Source: Methylomonas methanica
GTDB lineage: Bacteria > Pseudomonadota > Gammaproteobacteria > Methylococcales > Methylomonadaceae
Length of the DNA stretch: 62,263 nucleotides
Direction: 5' to 3'
NCBI GenBank assembly: GCA_001644045.1
Contig: LUUF01000061.1
Span: forward strand, 1-62,263
Position 1 is the first letter of the stretch; each line of letters opens with the position of its first letter. The translations under genes were made by a program, and so were the position numbers. Shown one piece after another: positions 8,161 to 17,079 of the stretch. The notes under the pieces were generated by a model. The model was not told where the DNA came from. It searched no databases and saw only the letters and a list, made by a program, of their open reading frames with translations.

Positions 8161-9858
8161 TCAACTTTCCGAGATGCGCATGATTTCGTGCACGGTCGTG
8201 GTGCCTTGTTTAACCAGTTCCAGGGCTTGTTCCGTAAACGATTTAAAACCCGGCGTGGCGCGGGCGGCAGTGATAAAGCCCGCCGAATCGTTGCGGCGTA
8301 GAGCGTCCAGGGTTTCGTGACGTAATTCCAACAGCTCGTAAACTCCGACGCGACCACGATAGCCGATGTGATTGCAGTATTGGCAGCCGGCGCCTTTTTT
8401 AAACACAATGTCGCCGGAACGAATATTAAACGATTTTTCCAGCCAGATGCTTTGGCCTTCATTGATCTGCGCTATTTGCGCGCAGCGGTCGCAAATTTTT
8501 CTCACCAGGCGCTGGGCGACGATGACTTTTAACGCACTCGCTAAAATATAGCCTTCGATGCCCATATCCAGCAGGCGGGTGGCGGTTTCCACCGCACCGT
8601 TGGTATGTAACGTGGAGAACACCAAATGGCCGGTGATCGAAGCTCGGACTGCGATTTCGGCGGTCTCGCGATCGCGAATTTCGCCGACCAGTATCACGTC
8701 CGGATCCTGGCGCAGCGCGGAACGCAATACGCTGGCGAAGGTCAGGCCGATCTTGTCGTTAATCTGCGCCTGGTTGATACGGGGCAGGCTGTATTCCACC
8801 GGATCCTCGGCGGTGATGATCTTGGTTTGCGGATAGTTGACCGACGAAAGCGCCGCATAAAGGGTAGTGGTCTTGCCGCTGCCGGTGGGGCCGGTGACTA
8901 AAATCAAGCCGTGCGGATTGCGGATATGGGTTTTAAAACGGCCCAGCAAATCCGCCGGCATGCCGAGTTGTTCCAAGTCCAGCAAACCCTTGGATTGATC
9001 GAGAATCCGCATCACCACCGATTCGCCGCTCTGGATCGGCAGCGTCGATAATCGTACGTCCAGCGCCTTGTTTTTGACCCTGATACTGAAACGACCGTCT
9101 TGCGGCAGGCGTTTTTCGGAAATATTCAAACCGCACATCAGCTTCAAGCGCACCATCAGTGCCGGGGCGATGTTGATGTTGTCCAGGACTTGTTCGTTCA
9201 ACACGCCATCCACCCGTTGGCGGATACGCAGCACATTTTCGTCCGGTTCGATGTGGATGTCGGAGGCGTTGGTTTGCACCGCGTCTTCGAAGATCGATTG
9301 CAGCAGTTTAACCACCGGTGCATCGCTGACTTCGCTGCTGGAGAGCAGGGCGTTTAAGTCGAACTGATTTTCCGCCAGTTCGTCGCTGAGCTGGTCGGCC
9401 AGATTGCTGATCTCCTCGGTGCGGCGGTAGGCTTGGTCTATGGCCGTGAGCAAATCCGATTCGCGCACCACCGCCTGGCGAATGCGTTTTTTCAGCACCC
9501 GGCTCAGTTCGTCCAGGCCCATCAAATCGGTCGGGTCGGCCATCGCCAGCAATACGTCGTTGGCGTTGCTCTCCAGCAGCATCACCCGAAAGCGGCGGGC
9601 CAGGTTTTCCGGCAGTTCCTTGCAAATTTCCGGCTTGCGCTTGTATTGGGAAATATCCAGGAAGGGGATTTGCAGTTGCCGGGACAGGAAACTGAGTAAA
9701 TCGGTCTCGGAAATATAATTCAGATCGACCAAGGTGCGGCCCAGCTTGCGGCCGGTCTTTTTCTGCTCGGCCAGCGCTGTCATCAATTGCTCGTGACTGA
9801 TGATGCGGTGCTGCACCAGCAGGTCGCCGATGCGGATTTTCTTTTGCGGATATTCCAT
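8161..9858 (-). CDS. mshE: MSHA pilus extension ATPase MshE
   Basis: This is a 565-residue GspE/PilB-type ATPase. Residues 8-62 carry two copies of the MshEN motif (Ile-Gly-x-x-Leu-Val...Gln-Leu...Ala-Leu-x-x-Gln, then Leu-Gly-Arg-Thr-Leu-Val). In Vibrio MshE this domain binds cyclic di-GMP. The Walker A box Gly-Pro-Thr-Gly-Ser-Gly-Lys-Thr is at 323-330, and a four-cysteine zinc site lies near residues 455-500. The enzyme powers pilus assembly at the cytoplasmic face. It is ten bases downstream of mshN and one base upstream of mshG. Pilus extension is therefore probably controlled by c-di-GMP. Confidence 0.92.
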   Translation of the reverse strand: MEYPQKKIRIGDLLVQHRIISHEQLMTALAEQKKTGRKLGRTLVDLNYISETDLLSFLSRQLQIPFLDISQYKRKPEICKELPENLARRFRVMLLESNANDVLLAMADPTDLMGLDELSRVLKKRIRQAVVRESDLLTAIDQAYRRTEEISNLADQLSDELAENQFDLNALLSSSEVSDAPVVKLLQSIFEDAVQTNASDIHIEPDENVLRIRQRVDGVLNEQVLDNINIAPALMVRLKLMCGLNISEKRLPQDGRFSIRVKNKALDVRLSTLPIQSGESVVMRILDQSKGLLDLEQLGMPADLLGRFKTHIRNPHGLILVTGPTGSGKTTTLYAALSSVNYPQTKIITAEDPVEYSLPRINQAQINDKIGLTFASVLRSALRQDPDVILVGEIRDRETAEIAVRASITGHLVFSTLHTNGAVETATRLLDMGIEGYILASALKVIVAQRLVRKICDRCAQIAQINEGQSIWLEKSFNIRSGDIVFKKGAGCQYCNHIGYRGRVGVYELLELRHETLDALRRNDSAGFITAARATPGFKSFTEQALELVKQGTTTVHEIMRISES

Positions 9859-9868
9859 GGCTGATGAA

Positions 9869-10885
9869 TTAATTCAGGGCACTGAGACGTTGTTTAATAT
9901 AGTTCACAACGTCTGCGTTCAAGGTGTTTTTGTCCAGCGCCTGTTGGTAGGCTTGCGCGGCAGCTTGCGTTTCGTTCAACTTGTCCTGGCAAATCGCCAA
10001 GCCTAGCCAGTTTTCGGCTTTATCCGGCTGGAACTGGGTGAGGCGTTGATAAATGCGTTCAGCTTGCGGGAAGCGTTGCTGTTGTTGATAGCCGGCGGCG
10101 AGTAAGGACAGATAAGCCGTATCGTCCACAGAGTCGGCGCTGATCTGTTCCAGCGTGTTTATTGCCTCCGCAAAGTTTTTTTCCTGAACGTATAAATGCG
10201 CCCGGGTTTTTACGAACAATAAGTTGTCCGGGAATAATTGCAGGCTTGCTTGTACAAAGTCAGCTATTTCTTCAGAACCGGCATGCGCTTTTAACAGGGT
10301 TTGCAGGAATAAGGTCCGAGCGCCCAAATGGCTGGGGTTGAGCTGCAAAGCGTTGCGCAAATGCGCCAATATTGCCGCTGACGAGTTGCCGGCTTTGGCG
10401 CGCCGGTAAAGTGCATCGGCCTGTTCCGCGGGTGTCTGCGCTTTAACGGGTTTGGCAGCGGGTGTGATTGCCGGCGGTATCGCTGCGGCGCTGGGAAGCG
10501 ATAGCGGCACTTCCGGCTCAATGGCTTTGACTATCGGGATAACTTGTTCGGTATTCGGTAAGGCTGGCTGGGCGATAGTAGCATTGGCTATTGGCGCTTC
10601 AGTCGGCTGCTGCTGCGGTTCTACCGGTGTTGCTGGCAAAGTTTGCGTCGGTTTGGCCGGCAATGCAAGCCTGGGTACGGCAACCGCCGGCTGTTCCGCT
10701 TGGTTCGAGTGAGTTTGCCTCCACAGGTAATGCACTGGCAGTGTCAGGGCGAAGGCGATTAACCAGGGCCAACGGCGTCGATGCTTGGTATGTGGGGCCG
10801 GTCTTAGCTCCAGTTTTGGGGTAGACGCCGCATTTGGGTTGTTGCGCTGTTCCAAATCGCGCAACATTTGATTAATCAAGCTCAT
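9869..10885 (-). CDS. mshN: MSHA biogenesis protein MshN (TPR)
   Basis: From the ATG at 10885 the product is 338 residues and begins Met-Ser-Leu-Ile-Asn-Gln-Met-Leu-Arg-Asp-Leu, the MshN signature. A single membrane helix lies at about 36-52, then a Pro/Ala-rich linker. Tetratricopeptide repeats fill the C-terminal half (about 150-335). It is likely a periplasmic-facing assembly or alignment factor. The start overlaps the mshM stop (ATGA). The 19-residue upstream extension of the open frame lies inside mshM and was rejected. Confidence 0.85.
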   Translation of the reverse strand: MSLINQMLRDLEQRNNPNAASTPKLELRPAPHTKHRRRWPWLIAFALTLPVHYLWRQTHSNQAEQPAVAVPRLALPAKPTQTLPATPVEPQQQPTEAPIANATIAQPALPNTEQVIPIVKAIEPEVPLSLPSAAAIPPAITPAAKPVKAQTPAEQADALYRRAKAGNSSAAILAHLRNALQLNPSHLGARTLFLQTLLKAHAGSEEIADFVQASLQLFPDNLLFVKTRAHLYVQEKNFAEAINTLEQISADSVDDTAYLSLLAAGYQQQQRFPQAERIYQRLTQFQPDKAENWLGLAICQDKLNETQAAAQAYQQALDKNTLNADVVNYIKQRLSALN

Positions 10886-11790
10886 AAGGCTAAGTATGAC
10901 GAAAAATAAACAAACAGCGAGCAACTGAGCAGCAACAGCCACAGGAAGATACTTCTAAAGCCCCAAGGCAGCGTTCTACCCCGGGTGTCGTCGGTATCCA
11001 GTGCAGCCAGTTGCAAATGTCGCCAGCCTATTTTGCTTTGGCCTTTGCCGTATGCGACCAATAAGGCTTTATGCGTCAGAATATTGATCAGGCGCGGTAT
11101 GCCTTGCGTATAAAAATGCAGTGCGTGGATGCTTAACGGTGCCAATAAGTCGGTATGGGTGTTGCCGGCAATCCGTAAGCGGTGATTCACATATTCGCGA
11201 ATTTGCCGATTATTCAGCGGCTGCAAGGTGTAGCTGAAACTGATGCGCTGGCGTAATTGGCGGATCGATTTGTTTTGCAGCAGTTCATCCAGCTCGGGTT
11301 GGCCGAACAACACGATTTGCAGGAGTTTTTGCTTCTCCGTTTCCAGGTTGGTTAGTAGCCGCAAGCTTTCCAGTGTCTCAAGGGGCATGGCCTGTGCCTC
11401 GTCGATAATCAACACTACTTTATTGCCAAGCTTGGCGGCCATCAGCAGATAGTCGTTGATTTGCGTCAACGTGCGGCTTTGCCAGGCGTTGCTGGAATAG
11501 CGGATGCCTAATTCCTCCGCGACCGCTAGGTGCAAGCCAGCGGCCGATAAATGCGGGTTGGGCAAATAGGCGGTGATAAACGGCGGCGGCAATTCGTTCA
11601 ACAGCATCCGGCACAGCAAAGTCTTACCGGTGCCGACCGGGCCGGTGATCTTGATGAAACCCTCGCCGCTTTGTAGCGCAATCATCAGCACATTCAGGGC
11701 TTCGCGATGGGTCGGCAGATCGCAGAAAAACTCGGTGTCCGGCGTCAGGTTGAAAGGCAGCTGATTTAGGCCGAAATGTTGAAGATACAT
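10882..11790 (-). CDS. mshM: MSHA biogenesis AAA ATPase MshM (ExeA-like)
   Basis: The 302-residue protein has a Walker A motif Gly-Pro-Val-Gly-Thr-Gly-Lys-Thr at 50-57 and a Walker B Leu-Ile-Ile-Asp-Glu-Ala near 125-131. It is of the ExeA/GspA type. A single transmembrane segment closes the protein (about 277-300). Proteins of this family help place or assemble the outer-membrane secretin, here MshL, which is encoded immediately upstream. A 37-base gap separates it from mshL; the ATGA overlap with mshN implies coupling. Confidence 0.88.
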   Translation of the reverse strand: MYLQHFGLNQLPFNLTPDTEFFCDLPTHREALNVLMIALQSGEGFIKITGPVGTGKTLLCRMLLNELPPPFITAYLPNPHLSAAGLHLAVAEELGIRYSSNAWQSRTLTQINDYLLMAAKLGNKVVLIIDEAQAMPLETLESLRLLTNLETEKQKLLQIVLFGQPELDELLQNKSIRQLRQRISFSYTLQPLNNRQIREYVNHRLRIAGNTHTDLLAPLSIHALHFYTQGIPRLINILTHKALLVAYGKGQSKIGWRHLQLAALDTDDTRGRTLPWGFRSIFLWLLLLSCSLFVYFSSYLAL

Positions 11791-11827
11791 ATTCAGATTG
11801 GTCGAATGAATTCGGCCCTACAAGGGC

Positions 11828-13510
11828 TCATTTCCACAACTGCTTACGTTCCAGCTGCTGCATGCGTTCGCGGCTATCTTCTATCGGCGCCGTCCAGTCC
11901 TGGCTGTTGCTGATAATGGTCGGTTTTAACAGGATGACCAGTTCCGATTTGCGGCCGGTGCCCTGGTTTTCCCGAAAGGCGTTACCCAAGTAAGGGATAC
12001 GCGATAGCAGCGAAACCCCTTGCTTGTTTTCTTCACGGTTTTCCTGCATCAAGCCGCCGATCACGATGATTTGGCCGCTTTCGGCATGGACAATGCTATC
12101 CGATTCCCGCACCGTATTCAGCGCCATCGGCAATTCGTTGGGCTGATCGTTAATAGTGAATTTTTTGGTTTGGTTTTCCACCCGGGTGATCGAGGGGTGA
12201 ATGTGCAGGGTGATGTTGTTGGTGTCGCCGATCTGCGGGGTAACATCCAATGCAATCCCAGAAAAAAACGGCGTCCAGGTGATGTCTTGCGTGACGGTAT
12301 TGGTGGCCGCCGAGAGGCTGTTGTTCGAGGCGATGTCGGTGATGAAATATTCGTCCTGACCGACCTTGATCACGGCTTTTTGATTATTCAGCGTGGAAAT
12401 TCGCGGGCTGGAGAGGATATTGGTTTTGCCCTGGCCTTCCATCAGTTCGATAAAGGCGTAAAAGTCGCCGGAATGCACGCCGATGGTGAATACCTGACTG
12501 GTCACCGAGGCCGCCATCGGCAGCGGATTGACGCTGCTCAGAAAAGCATTTTTGGCGTTGTGCATCACGTTGGCCCAGTTGACGCCGTCTTGATGTTTGT
12601 CGTCGAGGATGATTTCCAGAATTTTGGCTTCGATGACTACCTGCCGGGCAATCTGGCCTTGGGTGGTTGTTATCAATTTTTCGACTTCGCGCATTTGGCT
12701 GGGATTAGCGCGCACAACCACAATACCGGTTTGTTTGTTGATCACTACTTTGGTGCCGGTCTGTGGATTATGCAATTCACCGGCGTTTTCCGCAGTCGGC
12801 GTCACATCGGCAACGGCCGATAACGATTGCTGTAATTCCTCCCAGAAATCGGTTTTTGACGATGTGGTTATCCAACTGCCCGAGGTAGCATTATTGGGAG
12901 CATTACTGTTCGGATTGTTCGGGTTGCTGTTCTGGCTTGCTTGGTTATAAGTATTGGAGCGCCTGGAGCCGTTGCTGATTTGTCCGGAGGATACCCGGGT
13001 ATTGGAGCTGCCTTCGCGCAGTAAATCGATGCGATCGATTTTGAATATCTTGGTTTGCAGGGTAGCCGGATAAATGATATAGCCGATGTCGGTTTTGCTG
13101 TAGTCGTAACCGTAGACTTTTTGCACCGCGCTGAGTACCTGCGGGATGCTGATGTTTTTAAGTTCCAGTGAAATCCGTCCGGTCACGTCGGGATGGACCA
13201 CCATGTTTTCCTGGCTATTCGCCACCAGACTCATGAAAAACTCGCGCGCATCGACCTCGTGTACTGAAACATTAAAGGTTGTTGGGCGGCCGGCCAAGGG
13301 ATCGCCGAGCAGGCTTTGATTGAAATCGGGAATCAGCGCGTCGGTCACTGCGGCGGGCGGGGTAGGCGAGGGGGAACTGCTGGGTGTAACGGCGGCCGGA
13401 AAGGTTTTATCGACGTTGGTGGTCTTCACTGCGGCGGTTTCGCTACAGGCCGACAACAATAAAGTCAGGCTGGCGGTAACAATTACAAAAGTATTGAGCA
13501 TTGGGTTCAT
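11828..13510 (-). CDS. mshL: MSHA outer-membrane secretin MshL
   Basis: The 560-residue protein starts with a lipoprotein signal (Leu-Leu-Leu-Ser-Ala-Cys, Cys about residue 22). It has an N-terminal secretin/TonB short domain (about 85-165), a Ser/Asn-rich low-complexity linker (about 180-225), an N1-type domain and a C-terminal secretin core ending near residue 545. It would form the outer-membrane pore for the pilus. The start overlaps the mshK stop by four bases. A second ATG lies four codons in and cannot be excluded. Confidence 0.9.
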   Translation of the reverse strand: MNPMLNTFVIVTASLTLLLSACSETAAVKTTNVDKTFPAAVTPSSSPSPTPPAAVTDALIPDFNQSLLGDPLAGRPTTFNVSVHEVDAREFFMSLVANSQENMVVHPDVTGRISLELKNISIPQVLSAVQKVYGYDYSKTDIGYIIYPATLQTKIFKIDRIDLLREGSSNTRVSSGQISNGSRRSNTYNQASQNSNPNNPNSNAPNNATSGSWITTSSKTDFWEELQQSLSAVADVTPTAENAGELHNPQTGTKVVINKQTGIVVVRANPSQMREVEKLITTTQGQIARQVVIEAKILEIILDDKHQDGVNWANVMHNAKNAFLSSVNPLPMAASVTSQVFTIGVHSGDFYAFIELMEGQGKTNILSSPRISTLNNQKAVIKVGQDEYFITDIASNNSLSAATNTVTQDITWTPFFSGIALDVTPQIGDTNNITLHIHPSITRVENQTKKFTINDQPNELPMALNTVRESDSIVHAESGQIIVIGGLMQENREENKQGVSLLSRIPYLGNAFRENQGTGRKSELVILLKPTIISNSQDWTAPIEDSRERMQQLERKQLWK

Positions 13511-13854
13511 TTCACCGGTTTTTTAACGGAGGGGACCAAATAAAGTTTTTTGTTGACGCCGTTTTGTCTGATTAACACATAGCCCGGCTTGATCTGCACC
13601 ACTCGGCTGCCATCTTCCAGGGTTTGGCCGTTGCCGACAGTGACGCCATTGATAGTCGCGCGTCTACGGGCGGCGGAAATCCAGATAGCGGTCAGGCTGG
13701 GAAGCGTTTCGGCGTTGGGCATCTCCATCGCCTGAGCGGCTGGCAGATTGCCCGGCAAGGTCGGGTCGCGCAATTCGGCCATCGAGATAGCGGGGATAAT
13801 TAGCGCTGCAAATAGGAGTGTAAAATAGTTAAACACCGAGTAAATCCTGTTCAA
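13507..13854 (-). CDS. mshK: MSHA biogenesis protein MshK
   Basis: This is a 115-residue exported protein: signal peptide (residues 1-26, ending Ser-Met-Ala), then Leu-Arg-Asp-Pro-Thr-Leu-Pro, a start typical of MshK/PilP-like proteins. A small beta domain follows, with Ala-Thr-Ile-Asn-Gly and Gly-Gln-x-Leu-Glu-Asp-Gly-Ser elements, as in pilus lipoprotein-like inner-membrane partners of the secretin. It is encoded between mshJ (26-base overlap) and mshL (4-base overlap). Confidence 0.8.
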   Translation of the reverse strand: MNRIYSVFNYFTLLFAALIIPAISMAELRDPTLPGNLPAAQAMEMPNAETLPSLTAIWISAARRRATINGVTVGNGQTLEDGSRVVQIKPGYVLIRQNGVNKKLYLVPSVKKPVK

Positions 13855-14473
13855 AACTCAAGGTGTATACCTGAATCCGGGTTTCGGCAAGCGGATAGTC
13901 TTTCACCTGGTAGGCGATGCTATCCCAATGGATACGCCAGGGCAGGGTTTCCAGGGCTTTCAAGTAATTCAAGGTGCTGAAGTAATCGCCTTGCAAGGTA
14001 ATCACCATCGTGTGCCGATACACCCAGATCGGTTCTTGTTCGTTATTGCCGAAACCGCTGGCCGGCAGGGTTTCCAATTTGAGCAGTTTCAGGTTGCCAT
14101 GTTGTTTGAGCATATCGCGCAGTGCGGTAGCCATTGATTGGGCGGGCACGAATTTCTTGCCGCCCTGGCCAAGTTGCTGTTTTAAGCCGTTCACCGATTG
14201 TTGTAGCTGGTTCAACTGCTGGCGGGCATCGCTATTCATATCTTTCCGGCCCGCTTCTTCAAGTCGTTTGGCGATTTGTTGTTGCGCATCCAGTTGTTTT
14301 TGCACCGCGCCGATTTCAGCAATAACCATCTGCTGTTGTTTGTTTAGCGGCTGATAAAACACGGCATCCCAGACGCCCCATAGCGTCAAGATCGCCGTAC
14401 CTGCCACCAGCAACTTTTCGCGGCGGCTAAGTCTGGCAAAACGTAGCTGAAACTGCTCAAGGTTTGCCGGCAC
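13829..14473 (-). CDS. mshJ: MSHA biogenesis protein MshJ (PilO-like)
   Basis: The 214-residue product has one N-terminal membrane helix (about 22-38), a coiled coil (about 40-95) and a periplasmic ferredoxin-like domain, the PilO/GspM layout. It would pair with the PilN-like protein encoded just upstream to make the alignment subcomplex joining the platform to the secretin. It overlaps its neighbours on both sides by 17 and 26 bases. Confidence 0.82.
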   Translation of the reverse strand: MPANLEQFQLRFARLSRREKLLVAGTAILTLWGVWDAVFYQPLNKQQQMVIAEIGAVQKQLDAQQQIAKRLEEAGRKDMNSDARQQLNQLQQSVNGLKQQLGQGGKKFVPAQSMATALRDMLKQHGNLKLLKLETLPASGFGNNEQEPIWVYRHTMVITLQGDYFSTLNYLKALETLPWRIHWDSIAYQVKDYPLAETRIQVYTLSFEQDLLGV

Positions 14474-15083
14474 GATTCGCCTCCTTGTCGTCCTTGAAGT
14501 TTGCGCTAACGCTAAAGTCGGTCAGTTCGGCGGCGTCGGCCGATTGCTGAATGCTGAGCTTGGCAAAATGCCGGCTTTTAAACGGCGCGGTATTTTGCAG
14601 ACGCTGCAAGAGCAAGGCGATCTGTTCCGGCTTATAGGTGCTACCTTGTAGGCGAATACTGTCGCCGGTACTTTCGATATTGATGCCGGTCAGCCAGGCA
14701 TTGCTGTCGGTTTGCGCCGCCAATGCCGCCAGATACCCGGAAAATCCTTGTGTTTGATCGGAGCTATCGTCCGCCAACAGTTCCAATACGTGCGACAAGC
14801 TTTGATACTCGGTTTGGGCTTGCTGAATTTCTCGATGCAATAAGGCGTCGACTTGTTGGTTGGGGTGTTGGTTTTGCAAATTTTGTAACTGGGCTTGAGC
14901 TTGTTGCAGCTGGGTTTGCAACTGTAACAGTTCCGCTTGCCTGTCATGTAGGTTACGGCTGGCGACGGTGCCGGCGATTAGCAGATAAACACACACGCCC
15001 ACCACCGCCAACAGGTATGGGTTGCGCAACATAGCGTTGTGCTGCTTGCCGCCGCTCTGATAAAGATTGATTTGCTGGATCAT
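14457..15083 (-). CDS. mshI2: MSHA biogenesis protein MshI2 (PilN-like)
   Basis: The 208-residue protein begins with a short cytoplasmic stretch containing Gln-Gln-Ile-Asn-Leu-Tyr, the conserved PilN motif that docks into PilM-like proteins. A membrane helix follows (about 24-41), then a Gln/Leu-rich coiled coil (about 45-105) and a periplasmic domain. It is coupled to mshI by an ATGA overlap and to mshJ by 17 bases. In Vibrio this function is the second half of the MshI pair. Confidence 0.8.
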   Translation of the reverse strand: MIQQINLYQSGGKQHNAMLRNPYLLAVVGVCVYLLIAGTVASRNLHDRQAELLQLQTQLQQAQAQLQNLQNQHPNQQVDALLHREIQQAQTEYQSLSHVLELLADDSSDQTQGFSGYLAALAAQTDSNAWLTGINIESTGDSIRLQGSTYKPEQIALLLQRLQNTAPFKSRHFAKLSIQQSADAAELTDFSVSANFKDDKEANRAGKP

Positions 15084-16045
15084 TGGCCGGACTCCAACGC
15101 TCTACGCAAGCTGGCGCCTATCACCGGTGCGCAAAGGCTTTGGGTGGCATCGCTCAACAAAATATCGCTATCGACTATCGCCGATAAGTCCATGGCTCGG
15201 GCGGTAATTCCGTGACTCATCGTCAGGAAGTTGATGATTTTTTGCGTATCGATCGGCATCAGTACCACCGCCAGGCTGGTGATAGGCGGAATATCGAAGA
15301 AATTTTCGACGTAATCGAAAGACCGCTGGATTTCCAGCGCCAGGCTGTCGTGCTCAATAATGTCCGGTTCCAGGCCACTGTAGAAAGTGCTGTCGGCAAG
15401 TTGCTGATAGCCGCTGCCGATTTTACGGGATAGATACAGTGCGCCATTCTTTTGGATAATCACCCGGCCATGGTCTTTTTCCAAATGCAGCAGTGCGATA
15501 CCTTGCTGATTCTCCGGTAACAAAGTGGCCAGATTGCGTAACGCAGTTTCTTGAATGTCGATGACTTTGACATGTAAACCGGCCTGGCGGCAACGTTCGC
15601 TGAACGTCCGTACCACTTCGTTGGTACAGGCCACGGCTTCCAGCATTTGCGGGGTGTTGGGGCGATTGGATTTTGGTAAAAGGTAGTAATCGATAGTGGC
15701 TTGATCGATCGGATAATCGAGTAAGTCGGCAATCCGCCAACCGACTGCCTGCTTTATTTCTTCGGCATTAACCGCTGGCGCTTCGATGCTGATGGCGCGG
15801 TAGTGTTCCGGTGCCAACAGGATATGGCAATCGTATTCTTCCAAGTCATGGTTTTTTACCAGCGCGTGCAGCAGCGGCACCCATTGCGCTTCACTGGCGG
15901 GGACGAATTCGGCATGCAATAGGCGCGGCCGTTCGTGTTCCGCATAACGGGTGATGGCTATCGTAAAACCGTTTGCCACGAAGCTGACGGCCACCACGCC
16001 GGGTGAGTTACTGGTCTGTCGCAGTAATTTTTGCAATAGTCGCAC
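15080..16045 (-). CDS. mshI: MSHA biogenesis protein MshI (PilM-like)
   Basis: This 321-residue soluble protein has the actin-like fold pattern of PilM/MshI, with phosphate-loop-like segments such as Gly-Val-Val-Ala-Val near residue 17. It would sit on the cytoplasmic side and bind the PilN-like MshI2. The start codon at 16045 is GTG. It is the first gene of the assembly operon; the 287-base gap to chrC upstream should hold the promoter, though I see no strong -35/-10 pair. No mshH lies upstream in this window. Confidence 0.82.
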   Translation of the reverse strand: MRLLQKLLRQTSNSPGVVAVSFVANGFTIAITRYAEHERPRLLHAEFVPASEAQWVPLLHALVKNHDLEEYDCHILLAPEHYRAISIEAPAVNAEEIKQAVGWRIADLLDYPIDQATIDYYLLPKSNRPNTPQMLEAVACTNEVVRTFSERCRQAGLHVKVIDIQETALRNLATLLPENQQGIALLHLEKDHGRVIIQKNGALYLSRKIGSGYQQLADSTFYSGLEPDIIEHDSLALEIQRSFDYVENFFDIPPITSLAVVLMPIDTQKIINFLTMSHGITARAMDLSAIVDSDILLSDATQSLCAPVIGASLRRALESGQ

Positions 16046-16265
16046 TGTGAGCGGTTTCCGATAGAGAGGCGAATTTGGAATTGCAATAAAGCAGGTGAGG
16101 ATGTGTCGATTCGCTCTTTACCTTTTTTTTGAAAGGCTTACAGCCTAACCTGCATCTAATACGCGAAGTCTATACTAAAACACCTAATTCACAGAAATTT
16201 GATCGAATTCAAAATCGCCGCGAAAAGGTTGGAGTGGAGCGTTGTTGTGGTCAGCCGGGCGTTGG

Positions 16266-16300
16266 CAAGCGTTCGCTAAATTATTTTAGGCGAACGCTTG
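16266..16300. terminator. Hairpin between chrC and mshI
   Basis: A perfect 11-base inverted repeat (CAAGCGTTCGC...GCGAACGCTTG) flanks a 13-base AT-rich loop. On the plus strand it is followed by four T. The T run is short, so it is a weak or factor-assisted terminator at best. It could also protect the chrC mRNA 3' end or insulate the chromate operon from the pilus operon, both of which are read leftwards here. Confidence 0.45.
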
Positions 16301-16332
16301 TTTTGCTGGTTTATAGGGAGATGACAATCGAT

Positions 16333-17079
16333 TCAGCTGATCCAAACAGATCTGGCTTTTAAGGCTTTTTGCAAACGGCCGGCGGCGACTTCCCATTGAA
16401 TATTACGAAAGAAGGCATCGACATAATTGCCGGCTGCAGCGCCGTAATCCATTTGATAGGAATGTTCATACATATCCAGCACCAGGATGGGTAATGTCGA
16501 GCTGGGTGCGGTGGCATGATCCCATTGCCAGTAATTCTCCAGCAAGCCGGTATGCAGGTTTAAACCCAAAACCACCCAGCCGGAACCGCCGCCCAGGCCG
16601 GCGCCGATGCGTTTAAATTCCTTTTCCCAGGCTTCCAACGAGCCGAACGCGTCGCTCAAAGCCTTAGCAAGGGCTGCATCCGGCTTGCCGCTACCACCCA
16701 AATTGGCGAAATACAGTTCGTGCAACACCACCGAGCCGGTACGCACTAAGTGTTCGCGTTTTAGATCGTTATAGATATAAGCCGGCAGCGTCGAATCTTC
16801 CAGAAAAACGGCCAATTTTTGCTTGACCGCATTCAGCGCTTTGACAGAGCCGGCATAGTTGTTTTCCCAGTGCGAGCGAATCAGTTTCTCGGAGATGCCG
16901 TCCAGTTTGGCCGGATCGAAGGGTAACGGCTTTATCTCCTGAACCGTGTTAAACGCCGATGACAAATTGGTATTGATGTCCGGTTCGGTCTCGGCAAGAC
17001 TATTACTGCTCAGTGAGGCCAATGCGACCCCGGCTGTGGCGGTGGCTAAAAAATCTCTCCGGGTATAATCGTTTGTCAT
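16333..17079 (-). CDS. chrC: Tat-exported Fe/Mn superoxide dismutase, ChrC type
   Basis: The 248-residue protein belongs to the Fe/Mn superoxide dismutase family. The four metal ligands are visible as His70, His120, Asp202 and His206 (Leu-Asp-Met-Tyr-Glu-His). Unlike cytoplasmic SODs it starts with a twin-arginine signal (Thr-Arg-Arg-Asp-Phe-Leu at residues 6-11, hydrophobic stretch, Ala cleavage region near 29), so it is probably folded with its metal and exported to the periplasm. It overlaps chrA by ATGA. In the known chrBACF operon of Ochrobactrum the chrC gene is likewise a SOD, so a role against superoxide made during chromate reduction is inferred. Confidence 0.85.
   Translation of the reverse strand: MTNDYTRRDFLATATAGVALASLSSNSLAETEPDINTNLSSAFNTVQEIKPLPFDPAKLDGISEKLIRSHWENNYAGSVKALNAVKQKLAVFLEDSTLPAYIYNDLKREHLVRTGSVVLHELYFANLGGSGKPDAALAKALSDAFGSLEAWEKEFKRIGAGLGGGSGWVVLGLNLHTGLLENYWQWDHATAPSSTLPILVLDMYEHSYQMDYGAAAGNYVDAFFRNIQWEVAAGRLQKALKARSVWIS

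Noticed and set aside
8160-8462. 101-codon N-terminal extension of the mshG frame
   Set aside because: It overlaps mshE completely, has no pilus-protein features, and the family start Met-Ala-Asn-Phe lies at 8159 right after the mshE stop.
12020-12823. 267-codon plus-strand frame inside mshL
   Set aside because: It is antisense to a well-supported secretin gene, and its composition (many His, Asp, Gly) is typical of a shadow frame.
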